Origin: CAWHOW01 sp963831005
Lineage (GTDB): Bacteria > Bacteroidota > Bacteroidia > Bacteroidales > CG2-30-32-10
Assembly (NCBI GenBank): GCA_963831005.1
Contig: CAWHOW010000048.1
Span: 1 to 64,000 of the forward strand
Direction of reading: 5' to 3'
DNA length: 64,000 nucleotides
Positions 45,036 to 53,672 of this stretch are shown here, piece by piece. Each line of letters opens with the position of its first letter. Position 1 is the stretch's first letter. The notes beneath the pieces are model-generated. The model was not told the origin of the DNA, did no database searches, and was given only the letters and a program-made list of their open reading frames with translations. Position numbers and translations under genes: made by a program.

Positions 45036-45076
45036 GGAATGGATAAATTCAATTTATTTGTCCATTCCTTTTTTTA
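45036..45076 (+). terminator. Rho-independent terminator after the AhpD-like gene
   Basis: GGAATGGATAAATT pairs with AATTTA and TCCATTCC across a small bulge, then a run of seven T follows. It ends the 44470 transcript. The next gene has an upstream in-frame TTG inside this stem-loop, which argues against that codon as its start. Confidence 0.8.
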
Positions 45077-45105
45077 TAAATTTATTAAATAAAAAAATCA
45101 GGAAT

Positions 45106-45990
45106 ATGTTTTACAGACGAAAAGTAATATTTGCATTATTGCAATCATTTGAAGGTAAGTTAGAAAAAAACCGCCTTCAGGAACTTCTTTTTTTATTCTG
45201 CATAAATAAAGAGAAAGCAGAGTATGATTTTGTGCCATATAAACCAGGATGTTTTTCTTTTTCTGCAAATGCCGATTTAATTGTAATGGTGAAAAGAGTT
45301 ATGCTGACTGAAACTAACGACTATTTTATAAGCAATGAAAAGACAGATTATATAAATAGCCTGAAAGATGATGACCAAAAATTAATGGCTGAAATAATAG
45401 ACCATTATGGAAAAATGAATGATAGTGCTTTAATGAAATACATCTATTCTAACTATCCATTTTATGCTATCAATAGTGCAACTGTTCAAAATGTTTTAAC
45501 TAAAAATGAGTTGAAAAATGTGAATGAATGCAGGCCAAAAAACTTAAAAACAATATTATATACTATAGGTTACGAGGGCATTTCATTGGAAGAATATTTA
45601 AGCCGTTTGATAAAAAATGATATAAAAATTTTAGTTGATGTTCGCAATAGCCCGTTAAGCATGAAATATGGATTTAATAAAGGTCAACTTAAATTATTTT
45701 GCGAGAACCTGGGTTTGCAATACATGCATTTTCCGGAAGTAGGAGTTCCGTCAGATAAAAGGCAGGAATTAAATACCCAGGTCGATTACGATAAACTTTT
45801 CGATTCATATTGTAAAAATAGTTTGCCTAAAACAAAGCCGGCACAAATGAGTATTTTAGCATTAATTAAACAGCACAAACGAATTGCCCTTACCTGTTTT
45901 GAAGCAAACATAGATCAGTGTCACAGAAAGCATTTAGCGAATGCCATAGAAGCACTTCATGGATTTGAGTATGAAGTAATACATATATAA
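45106..45990 (+). CDS. DUF488-family protein with an N-terminal accessory domain
   Basis: This 294-aa protein is read from the ATG at 45106 (MFYRRKVIFALL). The frame extends upstream to a TTG at 45058, but that codon lies within the preceding terminator. Residues 1-150 resemble the small helical domain fused to DUF488 proteins (LQELLFLFCINKEKAEYDFVPYKPGCFS). The DUF488 domain follows: LYTIGYEGISLEEYLSRL, VDVRNSPLSMKYGFNK and the Cys-containing ALTCFEANIDQCHRKHL. The family's biochemical role is unknown. The stop codon is part of the direct repeat flanking element C, so the insertion hit the very end of the gene without harming the protein. Confidence 0.88.
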   Translation: MFYRRKVIFALLQSFEGKLEKNRLQELLFLFCINKEKAEYDFVPYKPGCFSFSANADLIVMVKRVMLTETNDYFISNEKTDYINSLKDDDQKLMAEIIDHYGKMNDSALMKYIYSNYPFYAINSATVQNVLTKNELKNVNECRPKNLKTILYTIGYEGISLEEYLSRLIKNDIKILVDVRNSPLSMKYGFNKGQLKLFCENLGLQYMHFPEVGVPSDKRQELNTQVDYDKLFDSYCKNSLPKTKPAQMSILALIKQHKRIALTCFEANIDQCHRKHLANAIEALHGFEYEVIHI

Positions 45991-46223
45991 CTTATGTTAC
46001 GCAAACAATTATTTGTTATATTTAGATTCCCCATTTCTCCGCCAGCTGGCGGATTCATTCGGAATGACAGTGTTTATATGTAGAGTGTGAGGGATAAAAG
46101 GTGCGGCCGCCGCAGGCGGCTGCACCTTTTATCCCCCCTAATAATAAACGCACTATTGTCATTCCGAACGCAGTGAGGAATCTTGTTTAAAAACAATATT
46201 CATTCAACAATGCGTAACATCAG
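45991..46223. mobile_element. GTTACGCA-terminus inverted-repeat element C
   Basis: The left end CTTATGTTACGCA and right end TGCGTAACATCAG are inverted repeats matching at 12 of 13 positions. ATATATAA occurs on both sides, at 45983-45990 and 46224-46231, like a target duplication. The interior holds the GATTCC/GGAATGACA arms seen in element A and a GC-rich centre GGTGCGGCCGCC/GGCGGCTGCACC. It is non-coding. The left duplicate contains the DUF488 stop codon. Confidence 0.78.
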
Positions 46224-46325
46224 ATATATAATTTACCCCTTAGAACAGATACTATAATATAAAGAATTAACTTTGAAGCTATTTTCAAATAAAACGGAAG
46301 TAATTTAAAATAATAATTTTAACGT

Positions 46326-47207
46326 ATGAATACACAAACTGTTTTAACCTTAATAAATCCTCAGAACGGGAATCTTGCTTTTAAGATCTTTTCATTTAAT
46401 GATGGCAGTTATTTCGACCATATTCAACGGCTTAATTATCATTCGATGATAATTATTACAGAGGGTACGGCAACACTAAAAGCCGACTTTTCTGAATACC
46501 CTGTTAAGAATAATTTTTTGCTCAGTTTCTCACCTTACCAGCCTTTTATGTTGGCAGATACTGAAAATATAAAAGGAATCTCAATTAATTTTCATTCTGA
46601 TTTTTTTTGTATTTATAAACATCAACAGGAAGTAGTATGCAATGGTGTTTTATTTAATAACATTTATCAGCCGCCTTATGTAATGCTTTCGGAAGACGAT
46701 ATGCATTGCCTTCTTACACTTATCGAACAAATGAAAGTTGAAATGCAGGTACCTGATCTGGCCCAACACGAATTACTTATTTCGTACCTGAAAATATTTT
46801 TAATTAACGCATCACGGCTTAAAATTGCACAACTTCCCGAAGTGCAGGAAAAAGCAGAAACCGGTTCTGAACCTTTTATTCTTCAAAACCTGAAAGATGC
46901 TATTGAAGAAAATTATAAAACCCTGCATTCAGCCGGCGATTACGCTGATCTATTAAATATTTCACCTAATGCATTGGCTAAAATAAGTAAATCGCATTTT
47001 AATAAAACATTAACTGATCTTATATCCGAACGGATTGTAATGGAAGCAAAACGCGAACTTTACCTCACATCAAAAGCTGTAAAACAGATTGCCTGGGAGC
47101 TTGGTTTTAATGACGAATATTACTTCAGTCGTTTTTTCAAAAACAATACTAATATTTCTCCAAAGATTTATAGAGATACAGTTGGATTTGCCAAAGCAGA
47201 GAATTAA
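46326..47207 (+). CDS. AraC-family transcriptional regulator
   Basis: This 293-aa regulator has an N-terminal cupin-like sensing region at about 10-150 (SFNDGSYFDHIQRLNYHSMIIITEGTATL) and a C-terminal AraC double helix-turn-helix at about 195-288 (SAGDYADLLNISPNALAKISKSHF; KQIAWELGFNDEYYFSRFFKN). AraC proteins usually bind two half-sites about 21 bp apart. Two copies of such an element occur upstream of 43630 and 44470, 2-3 kb away, making these plausible targets. Element C lies about 100 bp upstream of its start and may influence expression. The ligand is unknown. Confidence 0.9.
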   Translation: MNTQTVLTLINPQNGNLAFKIFSFNDGSYFDHIQRLNYHSMIIITEGTATLKADFSEYPVKNNFLLSFSPYQPFMLADTENIKGISINFHSDFFCIYKHQQEVVCNGVLFNNIYQPPYVMLSEDDMHCLLTLIEQMKVEMQVPDLAQHELLISYLKIFLINASRLKIAQLPEVQEKAETGSEPFILQNLKDAIEENYKTLHSAGDYADLLNISPNALAKISKSHFNKTLTDLISERIVMEAKRELYLTSKAVKQIAWELGFNDEYYFSRFFKNNTNISPKIYRDTVGFAKAEN

Positions 47208-47716
47208 TTGGTTGAGGTCGCTTACGCCCGAAGAGCACGTAAAACTTTTTACCTGCACCATTCTATTTATTCTTGTAATATTTGCTTTTTGTATTATGTT
47301 CTGAATGTTCTTTTAATGATAATGACCTAGTGTTGGCCGACAGCTTGGAAATTGACGGAAAATACTTTTGTTTTGTAATACTTTGAAATAGCGGTGGGGT
47401 AGGGGAGGGGCTGTACCACTTAGCTTTCCAAAATGTTAGAAGTTCCCGGAATGCTATTGAATCATGGCAAGATTTACTAATGGAATTGAACTGTTCTGAT
47501 AATTTATTATTGAAAGAACCCTGGTATTACTGCTAAATCACATATGTACCCCTTTTATTTTATAATCTTTTCGCTAACACTTCTAAACTAAAAAGCGAAT
47601 TTAATAATCTAGACCTCTAAGCTTGTAAAATAAACAGCAAAGCATCTTAGCTTTGCCGCAAGACTTGTAATCTTTTCATCCAGTCTTATAATCTATAACG
47701 TAAGGAATGTAATTAT
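47208..47716. other. Intergenic region, no gene seen
   Basis: About 500 bp lie between the AraC gene and the third 21-bp array. A degenerate CTTGTAATC motif at about 47667-47695 is an outlying unit of the array family in the opposite orientation. No convincing ORF or RNA gene was found. Confidence 0.5.
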
Positions 47717-48012
47717 TTCCGAAATGATTACAAGCATTTCCGCTATGCTACTAATTTATTCCGAAACAATTACAAGCATAGCGGAAACAATTACAAGCAT
47801 AGCGGAAACAATTACAAGCATAGCGGAAACAATTACAAGCATAGCGGAAACAATTACAAGCACAGCGGAAACAATTACAAGCATAGCGGAAATAATTACA
47901 AGCATAGCGGAAACAATTACAAGCATAGCGGAAATGATTCCTTGCACATCGGAAACAATTACAAGCATAGCGGAAAGAATTACAAGCACAGCGGATATTA
48001 TTACTTTCCAGG
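47717..48012. repeat. 21-bp-period minisatellite array 3
   Basis: About 14 units with spacing of exactly 21 bp (for example ATTACAAGCA at 47769, 47790, 47811, 47832, 47853, 47874, 47895). The main unit contains AAACAATTACAAGCATAGCG. Its reverse complement contains ATGCTTGTAAT, the same 11-base core as array 1 at 5.9 kb. Because 21 is a multiple of three and the unit lacks stops, several frames are open. This does not indicate coding. Confidence 0.92.
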
Positions 48013-48369
48013 CTCAAAATATGCTCGCGGCGGTTTTTTAAACCATGCACAACTGACAAAAAGGCGTGCGCTGCACTTGCGCTGATTTTGGAAAAGTTGC
48101 CATCTGCCAAAAAGGCATATGATGCACTTGCGGTGGTAAAATAATTAACTGCCTACACTAAAGTTAGGTTTGCGGTTTAAAGTGAACAAGTAATTAGTTA
48201 GTTGTTTTTATTTTGGAATAAAATAATTTGTATTTTTGGGAGAAATAAGATTGTAAAAGGTGAAGCAATCTACACAAAAAGTGTAATTATGTAACAGAAA
48301 AGGTGAAGCAATAAGTAAGTTATGCGTCATGCTACAATAATTTAAAATAAACTTAAAACAAAAAATAAT
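48013..48369. other. Intergenic region upstream of the AIPR gene
   Basis: No gene seen. A direct duplication AAGGTGAAGCAAT occurs at about 48257 and 48300. TATTTTTG at about 48232 resembles a Bacteroidota -7 box but is far from the ATG at 48370. Confidence 0.45.
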
Positions 48370-50067
48370 ATGATAAACATTGATTATCCAAACATTCTAA
48401 ACCTTATTACAGACTATCTTGACCCAAAGCGGACAGAAAGTGCATCTTATTTAATTTGGTTTTTAGAAAACTATTACCGACTCGACACACAAGAAGCTAT
48501 TGATTCGGTCTGCGACCAATGTGGCGACAAAGGTGTTGATGGTATTTATTTAAATGAGGCGAATGGAACCATTGATGTTTTCCAAACAAAAATTTCCCAG
48601 AAGACTGGAAGAACAATTGGCGACAGTTCTTTAAAAGAATTTTTTGGAACGCTATCACAATTTGACAGCAAGTTATCAATTCAAAATATAATTGATACAG
48701 GCGGAACGGCTCAAGTTGTTGGATTGATAAAAAGATTAAAACTGATTGAAAATTTTGACCAATATAAAGTTAGAGGTATATTCATCAGTAATGTTGAAAT
48801 AGATGCAAATGGTGAAGCATATTTAGCAATAACTCCTTCAATTGAATTTATTGGAAAAACAATTCTTGAATCTACATTTATTTCAAATGAAAGAATTATT
48901 CCTCAAAATCAAATTGCTGAATTTGACATTGCAGGATTAAATATTTCCAAACATTTTGTAGATGCAAGTACTTTGGCATATATAATTCCGATTAAAGCAA
49001 ACGAACTTGTAAAAATGTCAGGGATAGCAGATCAGTCCGTTTATGCTTACAATGTAAGAGGACCATTAGGCGGAACTAATGTAAACCGTGATATAGTGAA
49101 AAGTATCAAGGATAAAAGTTTGCATAAAAAATTTCCACTATTTCATAATGGTATTACAATTGTTGCTAATAAAATTACAGAATTACCTGATGCTGTTACA
49201 CCCGAAAAATTAAGCATTGATACTTTTTTTGTAGTCAATGGTTGTCAGAGTTTGACAGCATTATATAATAACAAAAAAGAGTTAACTGATGACCTTCGTA
49301 TCTTGACAAAATTTGTTCAGGTATCAGTTGATTCTGATTTGTCAAAAACAATAACTCAATTTTCAAACAACCAAAATGGAGTTAAAGCTCGAGACTTTAA
49401 ATCAAACAACATTATACAAGTTCGATTGCAAAACGAATTCAGAAATGTTTATGGCACTCAGTATTTTTATGAAATAAAACGAGGTGAAGTAAATACAACT
49501 TTAATTACTATTTCAAACGAAGTTGCCGGAATTCATTTAATGTCGTTTGACTTAAAAGAACCATGGGGAACACATAGAAAGTATCAAGTTTTTGATGATA
49601 AATATACAGATATTTTTGGAAGACCAGAAGTTAGCGCACATCGTATTTTAATGCTTCACCTTATTGACCAAATAATCATTTCAAAGATTCCATCTATAAC
49701 AAATCAACTTGTTGCTAAATATGCATTAACTCGTTTTGCAATAATGTTTATTCTTCGACAAATACTTGAATGCGACAAAACGGGTAAAGAATTATTGACT
49801 AATCCAGAATATTTCGTAAAAACAATACTTGATAGGACTGATTTTATTGACTGTGCAACAATGTTAATCAAGGACATTATTATTGATTTCAATGGGGAAG
49901 TTAAAAATCTTGGTGACGACTTTGACTATAAATCAAAGTTGAGAGATGAAGTTTGGATTAAAAAACTATCACAAGAAATTGTTAGTAGCTATCTCAAACA
50001 AGTAAGTAGAGAACGTATTGATTCATTTGAAATCGAATGGGCAAAAAAGATTGCTAGTCGTGTTTGA
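48370..50067 (+). CDS. AIPR-family antiphage protein with an Mrr-like nuclease N-terminus
   Basis: This 565-aa protein carries the AIPR (abortive infection phage resistance) domain. The hallmark block is KKFPLFHNGITIVANKI followed by FVVNGCQSLTALYNN, with QFSNNQNGVKARDF further on. The N-terminal 80 residues contain GDKGVDGIYL and TIDVFQTK, giving a D57, D69, Q72-x-K74 arrangement like Mrr-type PD-(D/E)xK nucleases. It probably cuts nucleic acid during phage infection, although its trigger is unknown. The gene stands alone between the 21-bp array and a barstar-like gene. Codon use is a little more AT-rich than its housekeeping neighbours, consistent with horizontal gain. Confidence 0.85.
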   Translation: MINIDYPNILNLITDYLDPKRTESASYLIWFLENYYRLDTQEAIDSVCDQCGDKGVDGIYLNEANGTIDVFQTKISQKTGRTIGDSSLKEFFGTLSQFDSKLSIQNIIDTGGTAQVVGLIKRLKLIENFDQYKVRGIFISNVEIDANGEAYLAITPSIEFIGKTILESTFISNERIIPQNQIAEFDIAGLNISKHFVDASTLAYIIPIKANELVKMSGIADQSVYAYNVRGPLGGTNVNRDIVKSIKDKSLHKKFPLFHNGITIVANKITELPDAVTPEKLSIDTFFVVNGCQSLTALYNNKKELTDDLRILTKFVQVSVDSDLSKTITQFSNNQNGVKARDFKSNNIIQVRLQNEFRNVYGTQYFYEIKRGEVNTTLITISNEVAGIHLMSFDLKEPWGTHRKYQVFDDKYTDIFGRPEVSAHRILMLHLIDQIIISKIPSITNQLVAKYALTRFAIMFILRQILECDKTGKELLTNPEYFVKTILDRTDFIDCATMLIKDIIIDFNGEVKNLGDDFDYKSKLRDEVWIKKLSQEIVSSYLKQVSRERIDSFEIEWAKKIASRV

Positions 50068-50179
50068 ACCAATGAATAAACCTGAAAGACTTATATTTTT
50101 AGTTAAGTAGCACGAACGCATAACTTAGCATTGCTTCAATGGCGGGTGGTTGACGTTGCAGCAAGTACCTCTTCCCAAG

Positions 50180-50216
50180 CCCCTCTCCAATTGGAGAGGG
50201 GGTGTCAACTTGTTGA
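50180..50216. repeat. Palindromic dispersed repeat (CCCCTCTCC family)
   Basis: CCCCTCTCCAATTGGAGAGG and its completing bases form a perfect palindrome, followed by a second stem GTCAAC/GTTGAC. A diverged relative lies at 51552-51577. It sits between the AIPR and barstar genes. Confidence 0.75.
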
Positions 50217-50283
50217 CGGGGGTGAGGTAATGGGATGAGCAAGGAAAACTTGAATGAAATGATGATGTGCTTTTAATATTAAT

Positions 50284-50583
50284 ATGATAACAATTATTAT
50301 TGACGGTAAAAACTTTAATAACATGGAAGGTTTTTACAATGAAATGGATAAAGTTCTTACCAAAGGACTAGACTGGGAAACAGGACATAATTTAAATGCT
50401 TTTAACGATTTGTTGTGGGGAGGATTTGGTGTTCATGAGTATGAGGAACCGATAAAAATTATTTGGAAAAATTCGCAAAAAAGCAAACTTGACCTGAATA
50501 CACACTATGATGGTAAACCTTTGTTTCAAATTATTGTTGACATAATTAAAGAACATAAACATATTGACTTTATATGTGAATAA
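50284..50583 (+). CDS. Barstar-family protein (orphan RNase inhibitor-like)
   Basis: This 99-aa protein has the barstar layout: strand ITIIIDGKNF, helix MEGFYNEMDKVL, the conserved LNAFNDLLWGGFG, and a C-terminal helix/strand segment (PLFQIIVDIIKEHKHIDFICE). Barstar binds and neutralises secreted or injected barnase-like RNases. No barnase or other RNase gene is next to it, so it may be an orphan immunity gene. It lies about 216 bp downstream of the AIPR gene. Confidence 0.85.
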   Translation: MITIIIDGKNFNNMEGFYNEMDKVLTKGLDWETGHNLNAFNDLLWGGFGVHEYEEPIKIIWKNSQKSKLDLNTHYDGKPLFQIIVDIIKEHKHIDFICE

Positions 50584-50687
50584 GCTGTTGCGCCGTAACA
50601 ATATTGCTTTAATATACACCTTTAAAGAGGAGGAGCAAGGGATGATGAAACTATATGTTACATTTTTATATTAACACAACTCAAACT

Positions 50688-51449
50688 ATGACAGATATAA
50701 ATAATGAATTCGAAAATTCCTGGGGCAACCAGACAAGAGCTAAGTCATATTCGAAGCTTGAGTTCCCAAATACTTATTATTTAGCGTACAGGGATTTACC
50801 AGAAATAATCGCGAAACATGTGACTCTTAAACGAGCCATAGATTTTGGATGCGGGACTGGACGTTCAACTCGATTTTTGAAACGACTTGGTTTTGATGTA
50901 ACAGGTATTGATATATCTCAGGACATGCTTGACATTGCAAAAAAGTTTGACATATCAGGAAATTACCAATTAGTTACTAATGGCAACTATGATCATCTTG
51001 GGATTGGGCAATTCGATTTGATACAATGCATTTTTACTTTTGATAATGTACCGGGGTGGGATAATCGAACAAACATCCTGAAAGGATTACGCAATTTAAT
51101 TAAATCAACCGGCAGAATATTATGCCTTGATTCAACACCTGAATTATACACAAATGAATGGGCATCATTTACAACAGCAGACTTTCCTGAAAATTGGGAG
51201 GCAAAGACAGGAGATATAGTAAGAGATATTATGCTGGATGTAGATGACCGAAGACCAGTAGAAGACATTTTTTGGACTGTAGATGATTATCATAAATTGT
51301 TTAATATAGCAGGGTTAGAGATAGAATCAATATATAAGCCGTTAGGATATGAGAACGAACCATTTGAATGGATTTCAGAAAAAGAGATAGCACCATGGAT
51401 AATTTTTGTTTTAAAAAAAACGAATCATTACCAGGAATTAAATTATTAA
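50688..51449 (+). CDS. Class I SAM-dependent methyltransferase
   Basis: This 253-aa protein is read from the ATG at 50688 (MTDINNEFENSW). An ATG at 50655 in the same frame adds 11 residues of low similarity. The SAM-binding motif is AIDFGCGTGRSTRFLKRLGF followed by VTGIDISQDMLDIA, then the acidic loop FDLIQCIFTFDNVPGW. It is a Methyltransf_11/25-type enzyme of unknown substrate, acting in the cytoplasm. Its neighbours (barstar upstream, phosphoesterase downstream) do not suggest a pathway. Confidence 0.85.
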   Translation: MTDINNEFENSWGNQTRAKSYSKLEFPNTYYLAYRDLPEIIAKHVTLKRAIDFGCGTGRSTRFLKRLGFDVTGIDISQDMLDIAKKFDISGNYQLVTNGNYDHLGIGQFDLIQCIFTFDNVPGWDNRTNILKGLRNLIKSTGRILCLDSTPELYTNEWASFTTADFPENWEAKTGDIVRDIMLDVDDRRPVEDIFWTVDDYHKLFNIAGLEIESIYKPLGYENEPFEWISEKEIAPWIIFVLKKTNHYQELNY

Positions 51450-51551
51450 CGAATGACAAAAATGTCACATAATTTGCATTACATCTATAATGATACAAGG
51501 CGGAGTTAGGAAGATTGAGAACAAATTGTGCCGTAAGTGCCTCTCACCTAT

Positions 51552-51577
51552 CCCCTCTCCAATTGAATAGGGGACGG
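51552..51577. repeat. Diverged copy of the CCCCTCTCC palindromic repeat
   Basis: CCCCTCTCCAATT is followed by an imperfect complement GAATAGGGG, a decayed relative of the repeat at 50180-50201. Both copies bracket the 50.2-51.5 kb gene pair. Confidence 0.6.
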
Positions 51578-51659
51578 AATCTGCCAGCAGGCAAATGACA
51601 GGGTGAAGTAAAAGGATTAAAATAAATCATTGTTAGATATAAATTTTAAAATGTAAACG

Positions 51660-52907
51660 ATGTTAAAGTTTCGTATTGTTTTTTTCCTGTCTGTTATTAT
51701 AATACTCGATTTAATTGCGTTCCAGGGATTTTATGTATTCACTGAAAATTACTCTCTTTCAACAAGACAATGGGTTAATTATTCTTATTGGGCTGTTTCT
51801 CTTTGTTGTTATTTCCTGGTAGCATTTGCCCAATCCACATTATGGTCCGGATTGAATAAATATTTCAAAACATATAGCATTTCCATACTATTTATAATTA
51901 TTGCCTCAAAACTTTTGTTGGATATATTTGTCCTGACTGCCGATATAATCAGTCTTTTGCAATGGGTATTAATGAAAATAATCTATCTGCTTACAAAATC
52001 CGAACTTCACGATCTTACAATACATCTTTCTGAATTTATTATTACGATTGGCTTGATAACTGCTTCTATACTATTCCTTACCATGATCTATGGCATGCTA
52101 TTTAATACATATAGATACCAGACGAAAAGATTGAAACTCATATTACCCAATTTGCCAGCTTCATTTGATGGTTTCAAAATAATTCAGATCTCTGATTTAC
52201 ATACAGGAAGTTTTTTTAATTCAAAACCGCTTACTAAAGCGGTGAATATAATTAATGAACAAAAAGCAGATATTGTTTTTTTCACAGGCGATTTAGTTAA
52301 TAACAAACATAAGGAAGTGCTGCCTTATATTGATATTTTAGGAAAAATTGAAGCAACATTTGGCGTGTTCTCCATATTTGGTAATCATGATTATGGCGAC
52401 TATGTAAACTGGCAAAACAGGGAAGCCAAACAAAACAACATTCAAAAGCTTAAAGAAGTTCATAAAATGATGGGGTGGAATTTGCTATGGGATGAACATC
52501 GCACTATTGAACAAAATGGGGAACACATAACTGTGATAGGTATTCAGAACTGGCGTTCGCACGGCCTACAAAGCTATGGCAGTTTGGAAAAAGCTACTGA
52601 AAATATTCATTACAGCAATGTCAATATATTGCTTTCACACGACCCTTCTCTTTGGAAAAAGGAGGTAATAAAAAATTATCACAACATTGATCTCACCTTA
52701 TCAGGTCATACACACGGTATGCAGTTTGGAATAGAAACAGCATGTATTAAATGGAGTCCTGTTCAATATATTTATAAAGAATGGGCTGGTTTATATAAAC
52801 ACAATAATCAATATCTATATACAAACAGAGGCTTGGGGTTTCTTGGTTATCATGGCAGAGTGGGAATCTTACCTGAAATAACTGTAATTGAATTGAGAAA
52901 AACTTAA
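51660..52907 (+). CDS. Membrane-anchored metallophosphoesterase (YkuE/YaeI-like)
   Basis: This 415-aa protein has four hydrophobic helices within residues 1-145, followed by a calcineurin-type phosphoesterase domain. Metal-ligand motifs in order: QISDLHTG, FFTGDLVNN, IFGNHDYGDY, LLSHDPSLW and LSGHTHGMQFG. The YkuE/YaeI group often acts at the membrane on lipid-linked phosphates or UDP-2,3-diacylglucosamine-like substrates, but specificity cannot be read here. The stop is 10 bp before the next gene, implying co-transcription. Confidence 0.88.
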   Translation: MLKFRIVFFLSVIIILDLIAFQGFYVFTENYSLSTRQWVNYSYWAVSLCCYFLVAFAQSTLWSGLNKYFKTYSISILFIIIASKLLLDIFVLTADIISLLQWVLMKIIYLLTKSELHDLTIHLSEFIITIGLITASILFLTMIYGMLFNTYRYQTKRLKLILPNLPASFDGFKIIQISDLHTGSFFNSKPLTKAVNIINEQKADIVFFTGDLVNNKHKEVLPYIDILGKIEATFGVFSIFGNHDYGDYVNWQNREAKQNNIQKLKEVHKMMGWNLLWDEHRTIEQNGEHITVIGIQNWRSHGLQSYGSLEKATENIHYSNVNILLSHDPSLWKKEVIKNYHNIDLTLSGHTHGMQFGIETACIKWSPVQYIYKEWAGLYKHNNQYLYTNRGLGFLGYHGRVGILPEITVIELRKT

Positions 52908-52917
52908 TTTAGCAATA

Positions 52918-53541
52918 ATGATTTCAACTAAAGATTATAGATTATTGCCTGACGGGAAATCCTTACAGAAAATATGTAAAGCTATTTCAGTTTTAGATGC
53001 AATTATTTCTCCAGAATGGGAATATAGATATTACTCTTTCAATTCAAGATGGGGCAATAATGATCAATGTTTTCAAATGCGTAATGGTTCCGGCGACGAA
53101 ATGCATATATTGTTTCGCAATGATGGTTGTGTTATTAATGGCTTTGCGCATGAATATGAACAACAAGATAAAGAGCAATTAACAAAATATTTACCTGCCA
53201 TATTTAATGATTTTATTTTTGGAGAACCGGTAAAATCAGTTGGAACAACTTTTTGTTTGTGGACGACAGAATTTAACGACTGGAAAGTTGGGCAGATTAA
53301 AAGTTATAAAGATAACTCAGAAGAAATGTTATTCATTTTTGATGGTAAACCACAAACATACATTGATTGGGTCATAGAATATTTTGAAAAAGATAGTATT
53401 CCACTTAAAACAGTAACAGAAATTTATAACGGACAAACATTAACAAAAGAAATGGTTCTATCAATAATTGATGAAACTAAAGATTGGGAACAACTTAAAG
53501 CTGACTTAGAAGAAATTGATTATCCATGTAAATTTGATTAA
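52918..53541 (+). CDS. Hypothetical protein, 207 aa, immunity-protein-like
   Basis: This 207-aa soluble protein is acidic and Trp/Tyr-rich (SPEWEYRYYSFNSRWGNNDQCFQMR, CLWTTEFNDWKVGQI) and has no signal peptide or membrane segment. The composition and the LTKYLPAIFNDFIFGEPVKS segment resemble small immunity or SUKH-like proteins seen in Bacteroidota. No named family is assigned with confidence. It starts 10 bp after the phosphoesterase stop and is probably on the same transcript. Confidence 0.6.
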   Translation: MISTKDYRLLPDGKSLQKICKAISVLDAIISPEWEYRYYSFNSRWGNNDQCFQMRNGSGDEMHILFRNDGCVINGFAHEYEQQDKEQLTKYLPAIFNDFIFGEPVKSVGTTFCLWTTEFNDWKVGQIKSYKDNSEEMLFIFDGKPQTYIDWVIEYFEKDSIPLKTVTEIYNGQTLTKEMVLSIIDETKDWEQLKADLEEIDYPCKFD

Positions 53542-53672
53542 TCAGAGAAAACGCTTCATGTTACTTGAATAGCATAAACAATGCATCACTGAGGAGGCAT
53601 GAATGAAAATTATAGCCAATGTATTTACAGGGACAATATGGATTACCATTACTTTAAATTTTTAAGCAAAAT

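Noticed and set aside
45058..45105. TTG start for the DUF488 gene
   Set aside because: The TTG lies inside the terminator stem-loop of the preceding gene. The ATG at 45106 begins the conserved part.
47724..48110. Open frames through array 3 encoding seven-residue repeats on both strands
   Set aside because: A 21-bp unit without stop codons keeps several frames open automatically. The repeats lack a start context and the frames on opposite strands are equally open, so coding is not supported.
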